Below are positions 15,969 to 24,866 of a stretch of 64,000 nt of DNA, one piece after another. Position numbers and translations under genes: made by a program. Below the pieces are notes generated by a model. It ran no database searches. It was not told the origin of the DNA and was given only the letters and a program-made list of their open reading frames with translations. Location: NCBI GenBank assembly GCA_002320815.1, contig DCLA01000036.1:8323-72322 (forward strand). Reading direction: 5' to 3'. The stretch's first letter is position 1; each line of letters begins with the position of its first letter. The DNA comes from Myxococcales bacterium UBA1660 (GTDB lineage Bacteria > Myxococcota_A > Polyangia > Polyangiales > Houyiibacteriaceae).

Positions 15969-17995
15969 GGGGTTCCGGCGTCGATGAAGGCGAGGCGGAG
16001 GGTGGGGGTTTCGCCGTGGGTGGAGACCAGGAGGACGCCGCCGCGGTAGGCGAAGGCCCGCGCGTGGCGGGGAGAGAAGGGGAGCTCCGGGGTCAGGGTC
16101 TCCCAGCGGTCGGCGGCGGGGTCGTAGCGTTCGAGCTGGCGCACCTCGACCAGGCCGTCGCCTTCGCGCGCGGTGCCGCCCACCAGCGCCAGGTGCGCGC
16201 CGACGGTGACCAGCTCGCCGCCGAGGCGCGGCCGGGAGGGGCAGGTGAAGGGCGCGAAGCTGCGCTCGCGGAGGTCGAAGCGGGTGCAGCTGTCGACGAG
16301 CTGGAAGCCGTCGCGCATCCCGCCGGTCAGGTAGTGGGTCCCCCCGACGCTGGCGGCGGCGAAGGCGCGGCGCGCCTCGGGGAGCTCGGCGGGCAGGGTC
16401 GCGAACTCCTCCGCGCCCGGCGCCAGCGCGACGACCTCGGTGAGGTGCCGGAACTGGTCCTCCCGCTCGCGGGTGGGGTCGTAGTCGAGGCCCCCGACGA
16501 CGTAGACCGATCCATCGGGTCCTCGCACCAGGTCGGTCTGGGAGCGCGCCACCGGCAGCGCCGGACCGGGCACGAAGCGATCCCGGGCGACGTCGTAGCG
16601 GTAGAGCTCCCGCTGGGTGGTCGCCTGGCTCTCCCCCTCGCCGGCGAAGGGCTCGTGACCGAAGCCGCCGGCGACGAGCACCACCGGCTCCCCGTCGACG
16701 ACATCCACGCGGGTCGCCATCGTCTGGCGGCGGTGGGGGTAGGCCGACCGCGCCTCGATGCCCAAGGACGGCAGGTGGATGCGCCACCCCTCGTCCTGGA
16801 AACGTTCGGCGGAGAAGTCGTGCTGCTCGAGGGAGTCGTTGCCGCCGAAGAAGTAGAGGTGGTCCCCGACCAGGAACATCGCCTGGCGGTTCTTGGCCAC
16901 GCCGGGCCAGGGCAGCGTCGCCGTAGTCACCGGGGGGCGGGTTCCGTCGGCTTCCAGGAGCTCGACCAGCCGGGTGCGCCCCTCGGTGTGCATCCCGCCG
17001 ATGCCGCCGACGACGGCGATCTGGTCGCCGACCCGGGCCATCCGATGGAAGAAGCGGCCGAAGCGCAGCTCGCCGCGGCGCTCCCACTGGTCCTCGCCCG
17101 GGGTCCAGTGCCAGAGCACTCCGTCCATCCCGCTGGCCAGGTACCCCGCCGGAGTGGCGACCACCGCCACGCCGAAGCCGCTACGCTCGCCGGGCAGGTC
17201 GGGACCCTGGGTCCACTCCCCGCTCGCGACGTCGTAGTGGTCGACCCGCTGCGAGATCCCCTCGGCGGTGAGGCCTCCGATGACCACGAAGCCGTCCTCC
17301 CGGGCCGCCGCGCCCACGGCGCGACGCACCACCGGGGTCGGCAGGGACTCCCAGAGACCGTCCCGGAAGCGCAACATGGTCTCGGCGAAGACGCCCTCGC
17401 GCGGGTCGCCCTCGAGCTTCCAGCCGCCGACCACGTAGACGTCGTCGCCCACGGCGATCGCCTCGTGGGACGACCGCGGCCGGGGCAGCGGCTCGGCGTC
17501 CTGCCACTGGCCATCGACGTATCGTTGGTGCTCCGTGGTCGAGCGCAGGATGCCCGGCTCGGTGACCCGCATGCCGCCGATGCGGTGGAGGGCTCCGGCG
17601 AGAGGGACCAGCGCGACCGATTGGATCCCGCCCGCGATGGGCGCCAGGGTCTCCCAGGTCGCGGATCCGGCGCGCCAGACGCGGAGCGCCGCGGACTGGT
17701 CCTCGGCGATGTATCGATGGGGCTCCCCACGGAAGCCGCCGAGCACGTAGACGTCGTCGCCCAGGGCCGCCATGCCGAAGCTGGTGATCCCCTCGGGGAG
17801 CACCGGGCCCATCCCGTCGACTTCGACCTGGTCGGCGTCGGCGAAGAGGACCTCGGGCCGCTCCTCGCTGCGCTCGGTGGCGCGGACCCGCGCCGGGTGG
17901 GGCTCCGGTCGACCTGCCGGAGCCGGGGCCGGCGTCGTCGACGCGCAGCCCAAGAAGAGCGACGCCACCGCCGCGCTGGTGCGTACCCGCAACAT
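15950..17995 (-). CDS. Kelch-repeat lipoprotein
   Basis: The 681-residue protein starts MLRVRTSAAVASLFLGCAS at the ATG at 17995, with a lipobox. Most of the chain is built of Kelch-type blades: repeated YVLGG, YVVGG, FVVIGG and LVGG strands each followed by a Trp-containing strand (W..L.P). This predicts one or two beta-propellers on the outside of the cell. The start shares one base with the stop of the upstream HmuY-like gene (TGATG), so translation is coupled and it should share its iron-responsive promoter. The last residues (GTPGTGTP) are encoded by or beside the right arm of the inverted-repeat element, so the original C-terminus may have been altered. Ligand unknown. Confidence 0.85.
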   Translation of the reverse strand: MLRVRTSAAVASLFLGCASTTPAPAPAGRPEPHPARVRATERSEERPEVLFADADQVEVDGMGPVLPEGITSFGMAALGDDVYVLGGFRGEPHRYIAEDQSAALRVWRAGSATWETLAPIAGGIQSVALVPLAGALHRIGGMRVTEPGILRSTTEHQRYVDGQWQDAEPLPRPRSSHEAIAVGDDVYVVGGWKLEGDPREGVFAETMLRFRDGLWESLPTPVVRRAVGAAAREDGFVVIGGLTAEGISQRVDHYDVASGEWTQGPDLPGERSGFGVAVVATPAGYLASGMDGVLWHWTPGEDQWERRGELRFGRFFHRMARVGDQIAVVGGIGGMHTEGRTRLVELLEADGTRPPVTTATLPWPGVAKNRQAMFLVGDHLYFFGGNDSLEQHDFSAERFQDEGWRIHLPSLGIEARSAYPHRRQTMATRVDVVDGEPVVLVAGGFGHEPFAGEGESQATTQRELYRYDVARDRFVPGPALPVARSQTDLVRGPDGSVYVVGGLDYDPTREREDQFRHLTEVVALAPGAEEFATLPAELPEARRAFAAASVGGTHYLTGGMRDGFQLVDSCTRFDLRERSFAPFTCPSRPRLGGELVTVGAHLALVGGTAREGDGLVEVRQLERYDPAADRWETLTPELPFSPRHARAFAYRGGVLLVSTHGETPTLRLAFIDAGTPGTGTP

Positions 17996-19602
17996 CACTC
18001 GCCTCCTTCGAAGCCGGTCATCCCGGCGCCGGCGTAGACCCACTCGAGCTGGTAGGCGCCGTCGGCGTAGGTCGCGATGCGGACCTTGGCGAAGTCGCCG
18101 GCCGTCGTGCGCACCACGTAGACGGTCGCCTTGGGGCTCACCGTGTGGGTCGTGAAGTCGTAGTCGTACCACTCGGCCAACACCGGGTTGCCCGAGTAGG
18201 TCCCCGACCCGGGCGCCCCGGCCACCGGGAGCTCCTCGTCGACGGCGAACTCGCTGGGTACGGTCGTGACCGTGGCCAGGTCGGCCACCTCGGCGTCGGC
18301 GGCTCCGCCGAGCCCCTCACCGCTGGTCCCCGAGTCGGTGGCCCACGCGGTGCGCCGCACCGCGATGTCCCAGCCGGTATCGACGATGGCACCGCGCTCG
18401 AAGGCGAAGCGGACCCAGTCGGTGTCGGAGCTGGCGTCGAGGTCGGTGGAGTGGATCGCGGGCGCCATCCCCACCGGGGCCAGCTCGAGGGTGTAGACCC
18501 CGTCGTCCCAGCCGGTGATGCGCAGCTTGGCGTAGTCGCCGGCGGCGCCGCGGATCACGTAGACGTCGTCGGGGCGGGCGCTCACCGCGTGGGTCGTCGG
18601 GTCGTAGTCGTACCAGGCCGCGAGCACCTCGTTGCCCGGCGCTTCCCCGGAGCCCGGCGGGCCGGGAAGGGGCAAGAGGGCATCACGAACGAAACCCACC
18701 GTGTCGGTGGTGCTCAGCGTGTCCCACGACTCGGTCGCGAGGCGCGCGCCGCCGACCCCGGGTCCGCTGGCGCCGCCGTTGGTGCGGATCGCGGTCCGCT
18801 GCAGCGCGAGGTCCCACTCGGTGGAGGTCGCCGGATCGACCACGGTGAGCTCGTCGCCATCGAGGGCGAGGTGGACCCAGGCGTCCGTGGCCGAGGCGTC
18901 GACGACCTGACCGGCGGGGGTCTCCTCGGGGGCGGCGACCTCCTTCCACTGGAACGCGGGGTAGCCCCCCTCGGCCGTGTCGGGCGAGTAGTAGTCGACG
19001 AGCTGGATCGCGAAGTAGCGACCGCCGGTGCTCTCCAGCACGTACACCCGCTCCTTGGGGCTGAGCTGGTGGGTCGCCGGATCGTAGGCGTACCAGGGGT
19101 CGTCCTCGTTGCTGATGACCGTGCTCGGCGGCGGCTCCTCGCCCATGGGTACGTCGTCGGGGATCTCCGAGGCGCTGGGCTCCTCGTCCTGCCGCCAACC
19201 GGTGGCGGGCGCCTCGGTCACGGCGTCGAGGGTCGTGCCGTCGAGGACGGCCACTCGCACCTCGGCGGGACCGCCGGCGCCGCCGTTGGTGCGAAGGTGA
19301 TAGCGCTGGATCGCCAGATCCCAGTCGGTGTCGGTCTCCAGGTCCCCGGAGACCTCGGCGCCGCTCGCGTCGAGGTCCAGGAGCACCCAGCGGGTCAGGT
19401 CGGAGCCGTCGACCAGAGTCTCGGTGACGCCGTCGCCGAGGTCGGTGTGCCGGACGTCGTCGCTCGGGGCCGGGCCCGCGTCGGGGCTGGGGGCCGCGTC
19501 GGCGACCGGGCCGCCATCGGGAGTGGGGTCTTCACCGAGGTCCTCGGCGCAGCCGAGAAAGGAGAGGAGAACGAAGGGAAGGAGGGTTCGTCGGGTTCGC
19601 AA
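17995..19602 (-). CDS. Lipoprotein with three tandem HmuY-like (heme-binding) domains
   Basis: The 535-residue protein has signal MRTRRTLLPFVLLSFLGCAE with a lipobox, then an Asp/Pro linker. Three units follow at roughly 50-220, 225-380 and 385-530. Each contains W(D)LA.(Q/R)R with R.NGG.(S/G)G, then Y.YD..TH.(V/L)S, then VYV(L/I/V)R...G.(Y/F)AK(L/V)(R)I.(G/T).(Y/W). This is the HmuY pattern of Bacteroidetes heme-scavenging proteins. Every unit keeps a His in the D..TH position. HmuY proteins take heme from host carriers and pass it to a TonB receptor. A Fur-box-like palindrome lies 69 bp upstream of the ATG. Three domains in one chain is unusual. Confidence 0.83.
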   Translation of the reverse strand: MRTRRTLLPFVLLSFLGCAEDLGEDPTPDGGPVADAAPSPDAGPAPSDDVRHTDLGDGVTETLVDGSDLTRWVLLDLDASGAEVSGDLETDTDWDLAIQRYHLRTNGGAGGPAEVRVAVLDGTTLDAVTEAPATGWRQDEEPSASEIPDDVPMGEEPPPSTVISNEDDPWYAYDPATHQLSPKERVYVLESTGGRYFAIQLVDYYSPDTAEGGYPAFQWKEVAAPEETPAGQVVDASATDAWVHLALDGDELTVVDPATSTEWDLALQRTAIRTNGGASGPGVGGARLATESWDTLSTTDTVGFVRDALLPLPGPPGSGEAPGNEVLAAWYDYDPTTHAVSARPDDVYVIRGAAGDYAKLRITGWDDGVYTLELAPVGMAPAIHSTDLDASSDTDWVRFAFERGAIVDTGWDIAVRRTAWATDSGTSGEGLGGAADAEVADLATVTTVPSEFAVDEELPVAGAPGSGTYSGNPVLAEWYDYDFTTHTVSPKATVYVVRTTAGDFAKVRIATYADGAYQLEWVYAGAGMTGFEGGE

Positions 19603-19670
19603 GGGCTCCTGGCAGGGGTCGTCGCGCGTCGGCGATCGAAGACGGGGGGACCGAGGTCCGCGGGAAAGTA

Positions 19671-19687
19671 TTGAAATTGATTTTCAA
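19671..19687. promoter_or_regulatory. Fur-box-like operator of the HmuY-like/Kelch operon
   Basis: TTGAAATTGATTTTCAA contains the perfect 6-5-6 inverted repeat TTGAAA/TTTCAA and, read on the minus strand, fits the 7-1-7 Fur consensus TGAnAATnATTnTCA with one mismatch. It is identical to the site at 27122-27138. It stands out as AT-rich in GC-rich DNA. Confidence 0.78.
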
Positions 19688-19850
19688 CATCGTCCAGTGG
19701 AATCCGAAAGTCGGGTGCGGATCCCTCGAAATCACTCCGCTTTCTGCCAACCCCGGTCGTTCCCGGAGGTCGATTCCGGTCGATTGGGCAGAGGACCGAG
19801 GTGCGCGGACTTGCGTGGCGGAGGGGATCGGGCTACTCCCGGCCACGAAA

Positions 19851-19867
19851 TTGAAAACCGCTTTCAT
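19851..19867. promoter_or_regulatory. Second Fur-box-like site, before the imelysin operon
   Basis: TGAAAACCGCTTTCA (19852-19866) is a 5-5-5 inverted repeat with an additional TTTTCA half-site just after it (19867-19872). It is a weaker match to the Fur consensus than 19671-19687, about three mismatches, but is placed about 55 bp before the imelysin start in the same divergent intergenic region. The 321-bp gap 19603-19923 holds only these sites and presumed promoters. Confidence 0.55.
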
Positions 19868-19923
19868 TTTCACCCCGAGCGGGGCCGCGCCCCCCTTGAC
19901 CTTCATCTAGAGGACGAGACCCG

Positions 19924-21072
19924 ATGTTCATGAACGCGAAGACCCTCGGCCTGGCCTGTCTGGCCGGCCTCCTGGCCTGCGGCGACGACCCCGTGGACGA
20001 ACTCCCCGCCAGCGCTTCGGCGGCGGTGACCCAGTACGCCGAGGTGGTGCACGCCAGCTACGCCTCCTCGCTGGAGACCGCCCGCACCCTCGACGCCGCG
20101 CTCGAGGCTTTCGTGGCGGATCCCACCGAGGCCAACCTGACGGCCGCCAAGGAGGCCTGGATCGCGGCCCGGCGCCCCTACCTGCAGACCGAGGTCTTCC
20201 GCTTCTACGACGGCCCCATCGATGGCGCCGACGGTGACCCGGAGGGTCTGATCAACGCCTGGCCCATGGACGAGCAGACCGTCGACTACGTCGAGGGCAG
20301 CCCCGACGCCGGCCGCATCAACGACGAATCCTTCGAGATCACCGCGGACAACCTCACCGCGGCCAACGGCGAAGGCGGCGAGGCCGACGTGGCCGCCGGC
20401 TGGCACCCCATCGAGTTCCTCCTCTGGGGCCAGGACCTGACCGAGCCGAGCATGATGATGCCCGGCCAGCGTCCGGTGAGCGACTACGTCGACGCCGCCA
20501 ACGCCGAGCGTCGCAAGGAGTACCTGACCACCCTGGGCGATCTCCTGGTCACGCACCTCGAGCAGCTCGAGGCGGCCTGGGCGCCGGGCGCCACCTACCG
20601 CGCCGACTTCGTGGCCGCGGAGCCCGAAGAGTCCCTGCAGAAGATCCTCACCGGCATGATCGTGCTCAGCGGCTTCGAGACCGCGGGCGAACGCCTCCAG
20701 GCCGCCCTCGACGCCGGCGAGCAGGAAGAGGAGCACTCCTGCTTCTCCGACAACACCCACGAGGACATGCTCTACGACGTCATCGGCGTGCAGAACGTCT
20801 GGAAGGGCACCTTCGGGGCGACCACCGGCACCGGCATCGAGACCGTCGTCCGCGACCTCGACGGAGACCTCGCCGACGAGCTCGACGCCCGGATCCAGAC
20901 CAGCGTCGACCTGGCCATGGCCCTCCAGGCTCCGTTCGACTTGGAGATTCAGCCGGGTAATACCGAGGGCAATGCGCGTGTCCAGGCGCTCATCGACTCG
21001 CTCCGCACTCAGGAGATGCTCCTCTCGGAGGTCTTCATCGAGCTCGGCTTCACGGTCCCCGACCCCGAGTGA
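19924..21072 (+). CDS. Imelysin-family (M75/ICMP-like) iron-regulated lipoprotein
   Basis: The 382-residue protein starts MFMNAKTLGLACLAGLLACG, with a lipobox; an ATG six bases later is equally possible. It has the imelysin pattern: YAEVVHASYASSL, LTAAKEAWIAARRPYLQTEVFRFYDGPID, INAWPMDE and the GxHxxE motif in GWHPIEFLLWG, which is thought to bind metal. Imelysin proteins (IrpA, ICMP, EfeO relatives) serve iron uptake in the periplasm or on the outer membrane. It is the first gene of a tight four-gene operon (gap of 4 bp to the next) behind Fur-like sites. Confidence 0.9.
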   Translation: MFMNAKTLGLACLAGLLACGDDPVDELPASASAAVTQYAEVVHASYASSLETARTLDAALEAFVADPTEANLTAAKEAWIAARRPYLQTEVFRFYDGPIDGADGDPEGLINAWPMDEQTVDYVEGSPDAGRINDESFEITADNLTAANGEGGEADVAAGWHPIEFLLWGQDLTEPSMMMPGQRPVSDYVDAANAERRKEYLTTLGDLLVTHLEQLEAAWAPGATYRADFVAAEPEESLQKILTGMIVLSGFETAGERLQAALDAGEQEEEHSCFSDNTHEDMLYDVIGVQNVWKGTFGATTGTGIETVVRDLDGDLADELDARIQTSVDLAMALQAPFDLEIQPGNTEGNARVQALIDSLRTQEMLLSEVFIELGFTVPDPE

Positions 21073-21076
21073 TCCC

Positions 21077-22477
21077 ATGATCGGCAGGGCTCTCTGGGGA
21101 TCGTGCGCGCTCGCCGTCGCCCTCGTCGTCTCGTGCGACGGTGGGGCGGCGGGTCCCGATCCCCGGGAGACCTTCCCCGGAGGCGACACGACGAATCAGC
21201 TCCTCGTCTCCGCCTCCCAGGCGTTCACCTTCCCGGCCAGCAACCTCTCCTCGGAGCGGCGCGCGGCCTTCTTCACCGGGAACGCCTTTTTCAACCAGGC
21301 CTGGGTGGCCGCGCCGGCGTCGACCACCGCCCGCGACGGACTGGGTCCGACCTTCGTCGCCCCGGCGTGCTCCACGTGCCACTTCCGGGACGGTCGCGGC
21401 GCGCCGCCGACCGAGACCGATGAACCGCTGGTCGCGGTGCTCTTCCGGCTCAGCGCCCCCGGCCGCGACGAACGCACCGGTGAGCCGCTGCCCGAGCCCA
21501 CCTACGGCGATCAGCTCCAGCCCTTCGCCGTCGACGGCGTGCCCCCCGAGGGCACCCCCCACGTGAGCTACGAAGAGGTCGCCGGGACCTACGGCGACGG
21601 CACCCCCTATTCGCTCCGGCACCCGACCTACTGGATCGACGAGCTGAGCCACGGACCCTTCGTGGAGGGCACCCGGGTCTCGCCGCGGGTCGCGCCGCAG
21701 ATGATCGGCCTGGGGCTCCTCGAGGCGATCCCCGAGGAAAGGCTCCGCGCCCTGGCCGACCCGGACGACGTCGACGGCGACGGGATCCGCGGGATCGTCC
21801 AGGAGCTCTGGGACCACGGGACCGAGGCGCGAGTCGTCGGGCGCTTCGGCTGGAAGGCCGATCAGCCCACGGTGCTGAACCAGACCGCCGCGGCGTTCCT
21901 CGGGGACGTGGGGATCACCAGCTCGCTCTTCCCCGACGAGGGCTGCGGCTCGGCGCAGGTCGAGTGCGACGCGGCGCCCCGGGGCGGCGATCCGGAGATC
22001 GACGACGAGCTGCTGGGCAAGGTGGCCTTCTACTCGGCGACCCTGGCGGTGCCCGCCCGGGCCGACGCCGACGACCCCGAGGTCCTGGAGGGCCGCGCGC
22101 TCTTCCGCGACTTCGGCTGCGACGGCTGCCACACGCCGGGCCACGAGACCGGTGAGCTCCCGGGTTTCCCCGAGCTCTCGCACCAGCAGATCTGGCCCTA
22201 CACCGACCTCCTGCTCCACGACCTCGGCGACGCGCTCGGTGACGACCGGCCCCTCCACGAGGCCACCGGGAACCACTGGCGTACGCCGCCCCTCTGGGGT
22301 CTCCGCTACGTGCCGCGGGTCAACGGGCACGATACTCTCCTGCACGACGGCCGCGCCCGGGGCTTCGCCGAAGCGATCCTCTGGCACGGCGGCGAGGCCG
22401 AGCCCGCGCGCGAAGCCTTCCGCAACGCCTCCCTCACCGAGCGCGAGGCCCTCGTCCGCTTCTTGGGATCCCTCTGA
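21077..22477 (+). CDS. Di-heme (DUF1111/DHOR-type) oxidoreductase
   Basis: The 466-residue protein starts at the ATG at 21077 (MIGRALWGSCALAVALVVSCDG, lipobox VVSC). It carries two c-type heme sites, CSTCH at residues 98-102 and CDGCH at 348-352, with family phrases GPTFVAPACSTCH.RDGRG, RFGWKA..PTV..Q.A.AF..D.GITS and TPPLWGLR, then LLHDGRA. Homologues sit between two imelysin genes in known iron-responsive clusters, as here. A role in changing the iron oxidation state during uptake is plausible but inferred. It overlaps the next gene by one base. Confidence 0.9.
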   Translation: MIGRALWGSCALAVALVVSCDGGAAGPDPRETFPGGDTTNQLLVSASQAFTFPASNLSSERRAAFFTGNAFFNQAWVAAPASTTARDGLGPTFVAPACSTCHFRDGRGAPPTETDEPLVAVLFRLSAPGRDERTGEPLPEPTYGDQLQPFAVDGVPPEGTPHVSYEEVAGTYGDGTPYSLRHPTYWIDELSHGPFVEGTRVSPRVAPQMIGLGLLEAIPEERLRALADPDDVDGDGIRGIVQELWDHGTEARVVGRFGWKADQPTVLNQTAAAFLGDVGITSSLFPDEGCGSAQVECDAAPRGGDPEIDDELLGKVAFYSATLAVPARADADDPEVLEGRALFRDFGCDGCHTPGHETGELPGFPELSHQQIWPYTDLLLHDLGDALGDDRPLHEATGNHWRTPPLWGLRYVPRVNGHDTLLHDGRARGFAEAILWHGGEAEPAREAFRNASLTEREALVRFLGSL

Positions 22478-23529
22478 TGCGCCGCCTCTTCTTCGCTCTC
22501 TTCTTCCTCTTCGGCTGCACCCCCGCCGAATCGTTCGACCGGCAGGCGATGCTGGAGTCGATCGGCCTCGAGGTCGTGATCCCCCAGTACGAGCTGCTGG
22601 TGGAGCGCACCGTGGCCCTGGAGTCGGCGGCGGCGACCTTCTGCGCCGAGCCCAGCGCGGACACCCTCGAGGCCACCCGGGCTGCGTTTCGGAGCGCGAA
22701 GGAGCCGCTGAAGATGGCGGAGCCCTGGGCCTTCGGTCCCTACACCGACAGCCCGCTGCGGCTGGGGCCGGAGATCGATCTCTGGCCCGGGCGCGCCGCC
22801 ACCGTCGACGACCGCCTGGCCGGCACCGACGCCGTGGACGTCGCCGCCATCGAGGCGGCCGGCGGCTACGCCAAGGGCTTCCCCGCGCTGGACCACCTGC
22901 TCTTCGCCTATCAGCTCGAGGCCCTACGGGACGAGCGCGCCTGCACCTACCTGCGCAGCCTGACCTCGCAGATCCGCGGGGTCGCCGAAGAGCTCCTGGC
23001 CGCCTGGGCCCCGAGCGGCGGCGACTACATCGGACTCTTCATCCGCGGCGAGACGCCCTTCGCCGGGGTCCAGGGCTCCACCAGCGTGCTGGTCGAGCAG
23101 CTCATCTACACCCTGGAGAACGTCCGCGAGCTCAAGATCGGCAAGCCCTTCGGCAAGCGGGACTCGGGCGTGGTGCAGCCCGAGGCCATCGAGGCCCCCG
23201 ACTCGGGCCGCTCGCTCCAGGACGCCGAGGACGCCGTCCGGGGCACCGAGCGGGCCTACCGCGGCGCCGAGGGCGAGGCTTCGCTGGGCGTCGAGGACCT
23301 GCTCCTGGCCCGCCGCCCGGAGCTGGCGCCCGAGATCGACGCCGGCTTCCAGCGGGTCTACGACGCCTTCGACGCGGTGCCCGGTCCGCTCGCGGTGGCC
23401 ATCACCGAGAGCACGACCGAGGTCGAGGCCCTCTACCAGGCGGTGAAGGATCTCCAGGTCCTCTTCGCCGTGGACCTCGCCCAGGCCCTGGGCGTGACGA
23501 TCACCTTCAACCCGACCGATGGGGACTGA
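22477..23529 (+). CDS. Second imelysin-family lipoprotein
   Basis: The 350-residue protein starts MRRLFFALFFLFGCTPAES (lipobox LFGC). Its ATG shares one base with the preceding stop (TGATG). The imelysin core is seen in YELLVERTVALESAA, AFRSAKEPLKMAEPWAFGPY, and GYAKGFPALDHLLFAY. The last replaces the GxHxxE motif of the first imelysin with GFPALDHLLF, the form found in the second paralogue of such operons. It is predicted to be periplasm-facing or outer-membrane anchored, acting with its neighbours in iron acquisition. Confidence 0.87.
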   Translation: MRRLFFALFFLFGCTPAESFDRQAMLESIGLEVVIPQYELLVERTVALESAAATFCAEPSADTLEATRAAFRSAKEPLKMAEPWAFGPYTDSPLRLGPEIDLWPGRAATVDDRLAGTDAVDVAAIEAAGGYAKGFPALDHLLFAYQLEALRDERACTYLRSLTSQIRGVAEELLAAWAPSGGDYIGLFIRGETPFAGVQGSTSVLVEQLIYTLENVRELKIGKPFGKRDSGVVQPEAIEAPDSGRSLQDAEDAVRGTERAYRGAEGEASLGVEDLLLARRPELAPEIDAGFQRVYDAFDAVPGPLAVAITESTTEVEALYQAVKDLQVLFAVDLAQALGVTITFNPTDGD

Positions 23530-24844
23530 GCGCGGCCCGAGGGGCGCGACCGTCGACGGCGCTTCGCTGGCCGTCTTCCGCATCCTCTTCGGGTCGCTCA
23601 TGGCCTTCAACGTCCTCCGCTACGAAGCGGCGGGCTGGGTCCACGACCTCTACATCGCCCCGACGGTGATGTTCCCCTACTGGGGCCTGGAGTGGATCCG
23701 GCCCCTGCCCGGCTGGGGGATGCACGCCGTCTTCGGGGTGATCTTCCTCGCCGCCGTGGGGGTGGCCCTGGGCTGGCGGACCCGCGCGAGCCTCGGGGTC
23801 TTCCTCGGCGCGTTCACCTACGTGGAGCTCCTCGATCGCTCCACCTACCTGAACCACTACTACCTGGTCAGCCTGCTGGCGGCGCTGATGCTCTTCCTGC
23901 CGGTGGCCGAGGTCTGGTCCCTGGACGCGCGCCGCCGCGGCGGCCGCCCGGTGGGCGCCTGGGCCCTGTGGATCCTCCGCGCGCAGCTCGGGCTGGTCTA
24001 CGTCTTCGCCGGGTTGGCCAAGGTCCGCGCGGACTGGCTCCTCGAGGGGCAGCCGCTGGCCACGTGGCTCGGTCGCCACGAGGACCTACCGCTGATCGGG
24101 CCCTGGTTGGTGCAGCCGGGGGTCGCCCTGGCGATGAGCTGGGCGGGGTGCCTCTTCGACCTGAGCGCGCCCTTCTTCCTCTCCCACCGGCGCACGCGAC
24201 CCGCGTTCTACCTGGTGGTCGTCGGCTTCCATCTGGTCACCGCGGCGCTCTTCAACATCGGGATCTTCCCCTGGATGATGATGGCGGCGACGACCCTCTT
24301 CTTCGCGCCCGATTGGCCCCGGCGGGTCTTCCGCCGGGCCGCGACGCCGACCCTGGGGCCGCCGGCTCCGCTGCCCCGCTGGGCCGGAATCGCGCTGGCT
24401 CTGTACTTCGCGGTGCAGGTGTCGGTCCCGCTGCGGCAGCACGCGTACGGCGGTTCCTCCACCTGGCACGAGCAGGGCTTCCGCTTCGCCTGGAACGTGA
24501 TGGTCATGGAGAAGACCGGGCAGGTGGACTTCATCGTCCGCGACGCCCAGGGCCGGGAGACGGTGGTGTTGCCCAGCGAGGAGCTGACCCGGCTGCAGCT
24601 CCGGATGATGGAGACCCAGCCGGACCTCATCCTGGCCTACGCGCACCACCTGGCGCGCCGCTGGGAGCGCGAGGGCCGCGGTCCCGTCGAGGTCCACGCC
24701 GACGGCTGGGTCTCGCTCAATGGCCGCCGCCGCCAGCGGCTGATCGATCCCGAGGTGGACCTGGCCCAGGTGTCCGACGGCTTCGCGCCCAAGGCCTGGA
24801 TCCTGCCGCTGGATCAGCCGAGCTCCTGGGCCCGGCACCGCTGA
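23519..24844 (+). CDS. HTTM-domain (gamma-carboxylase-like) membrane protein
   Basis: The 441-residue protein has an ATG at 23519 that overlaps the upstream stop by 11 bp. There are about eight hydrophobic segments in the first 310 residues. HTTM signatures include LAVFRILFGSLMAFNVLRY, YLNHYYLVSLLAALMLFLP, LRAQLGLVYVFAGLAKVRADWL and the later FRFAWNVMVMEKTG. The domain is the membrane half of vitamin K-dependent gamma-carboxylase; in bacteria it often sits in imelysin/iron operons with unknown chemistry. It closes the operon and converges on the TonB receptor gene 22 bp away. Confidence 0.85.
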   Translation: MGTERGPRGATVDGASLAVFRILFGSLMAFNVLRYEAAGWVHDLYIAPTVMFPYWGLEWIRPLPGWGMHAVFGVIFLAAVGVALGWRTRASLGVFLGAFTYVELLDRSTYLNHYYLVSLLAALMLFLPVAEVWSLDARRRGGRPVGAWALWILRAQLGLVYVFAGLAKVRADWLLEGQPLATWLGRHEDLPLIGPWLVQPGVALAMSWAGCLFDLSAPFFLSHRRTRPAFYLVVVGFHLVTAALFNIGIFPWMMMAATTLFFAPDWPRRVFRRAATPTLGPPAPLPRWAGIALALYFAVQVSVPLRQHAYGGSSTWHEQGFRFAWNVMVMEKTGQVDFIVRDAQGRETVVLPSEELTRLQLRMMETQPDLILAYAHHLARRWEREGRGPVEVHADGWVSLNGRRRQRLIDPEVDLAQVSDGFAPKAWILPLDQPSSWARHR

Positions 24845-24866
24845 AGGGCGCAGCCGCAGCGGGGGG

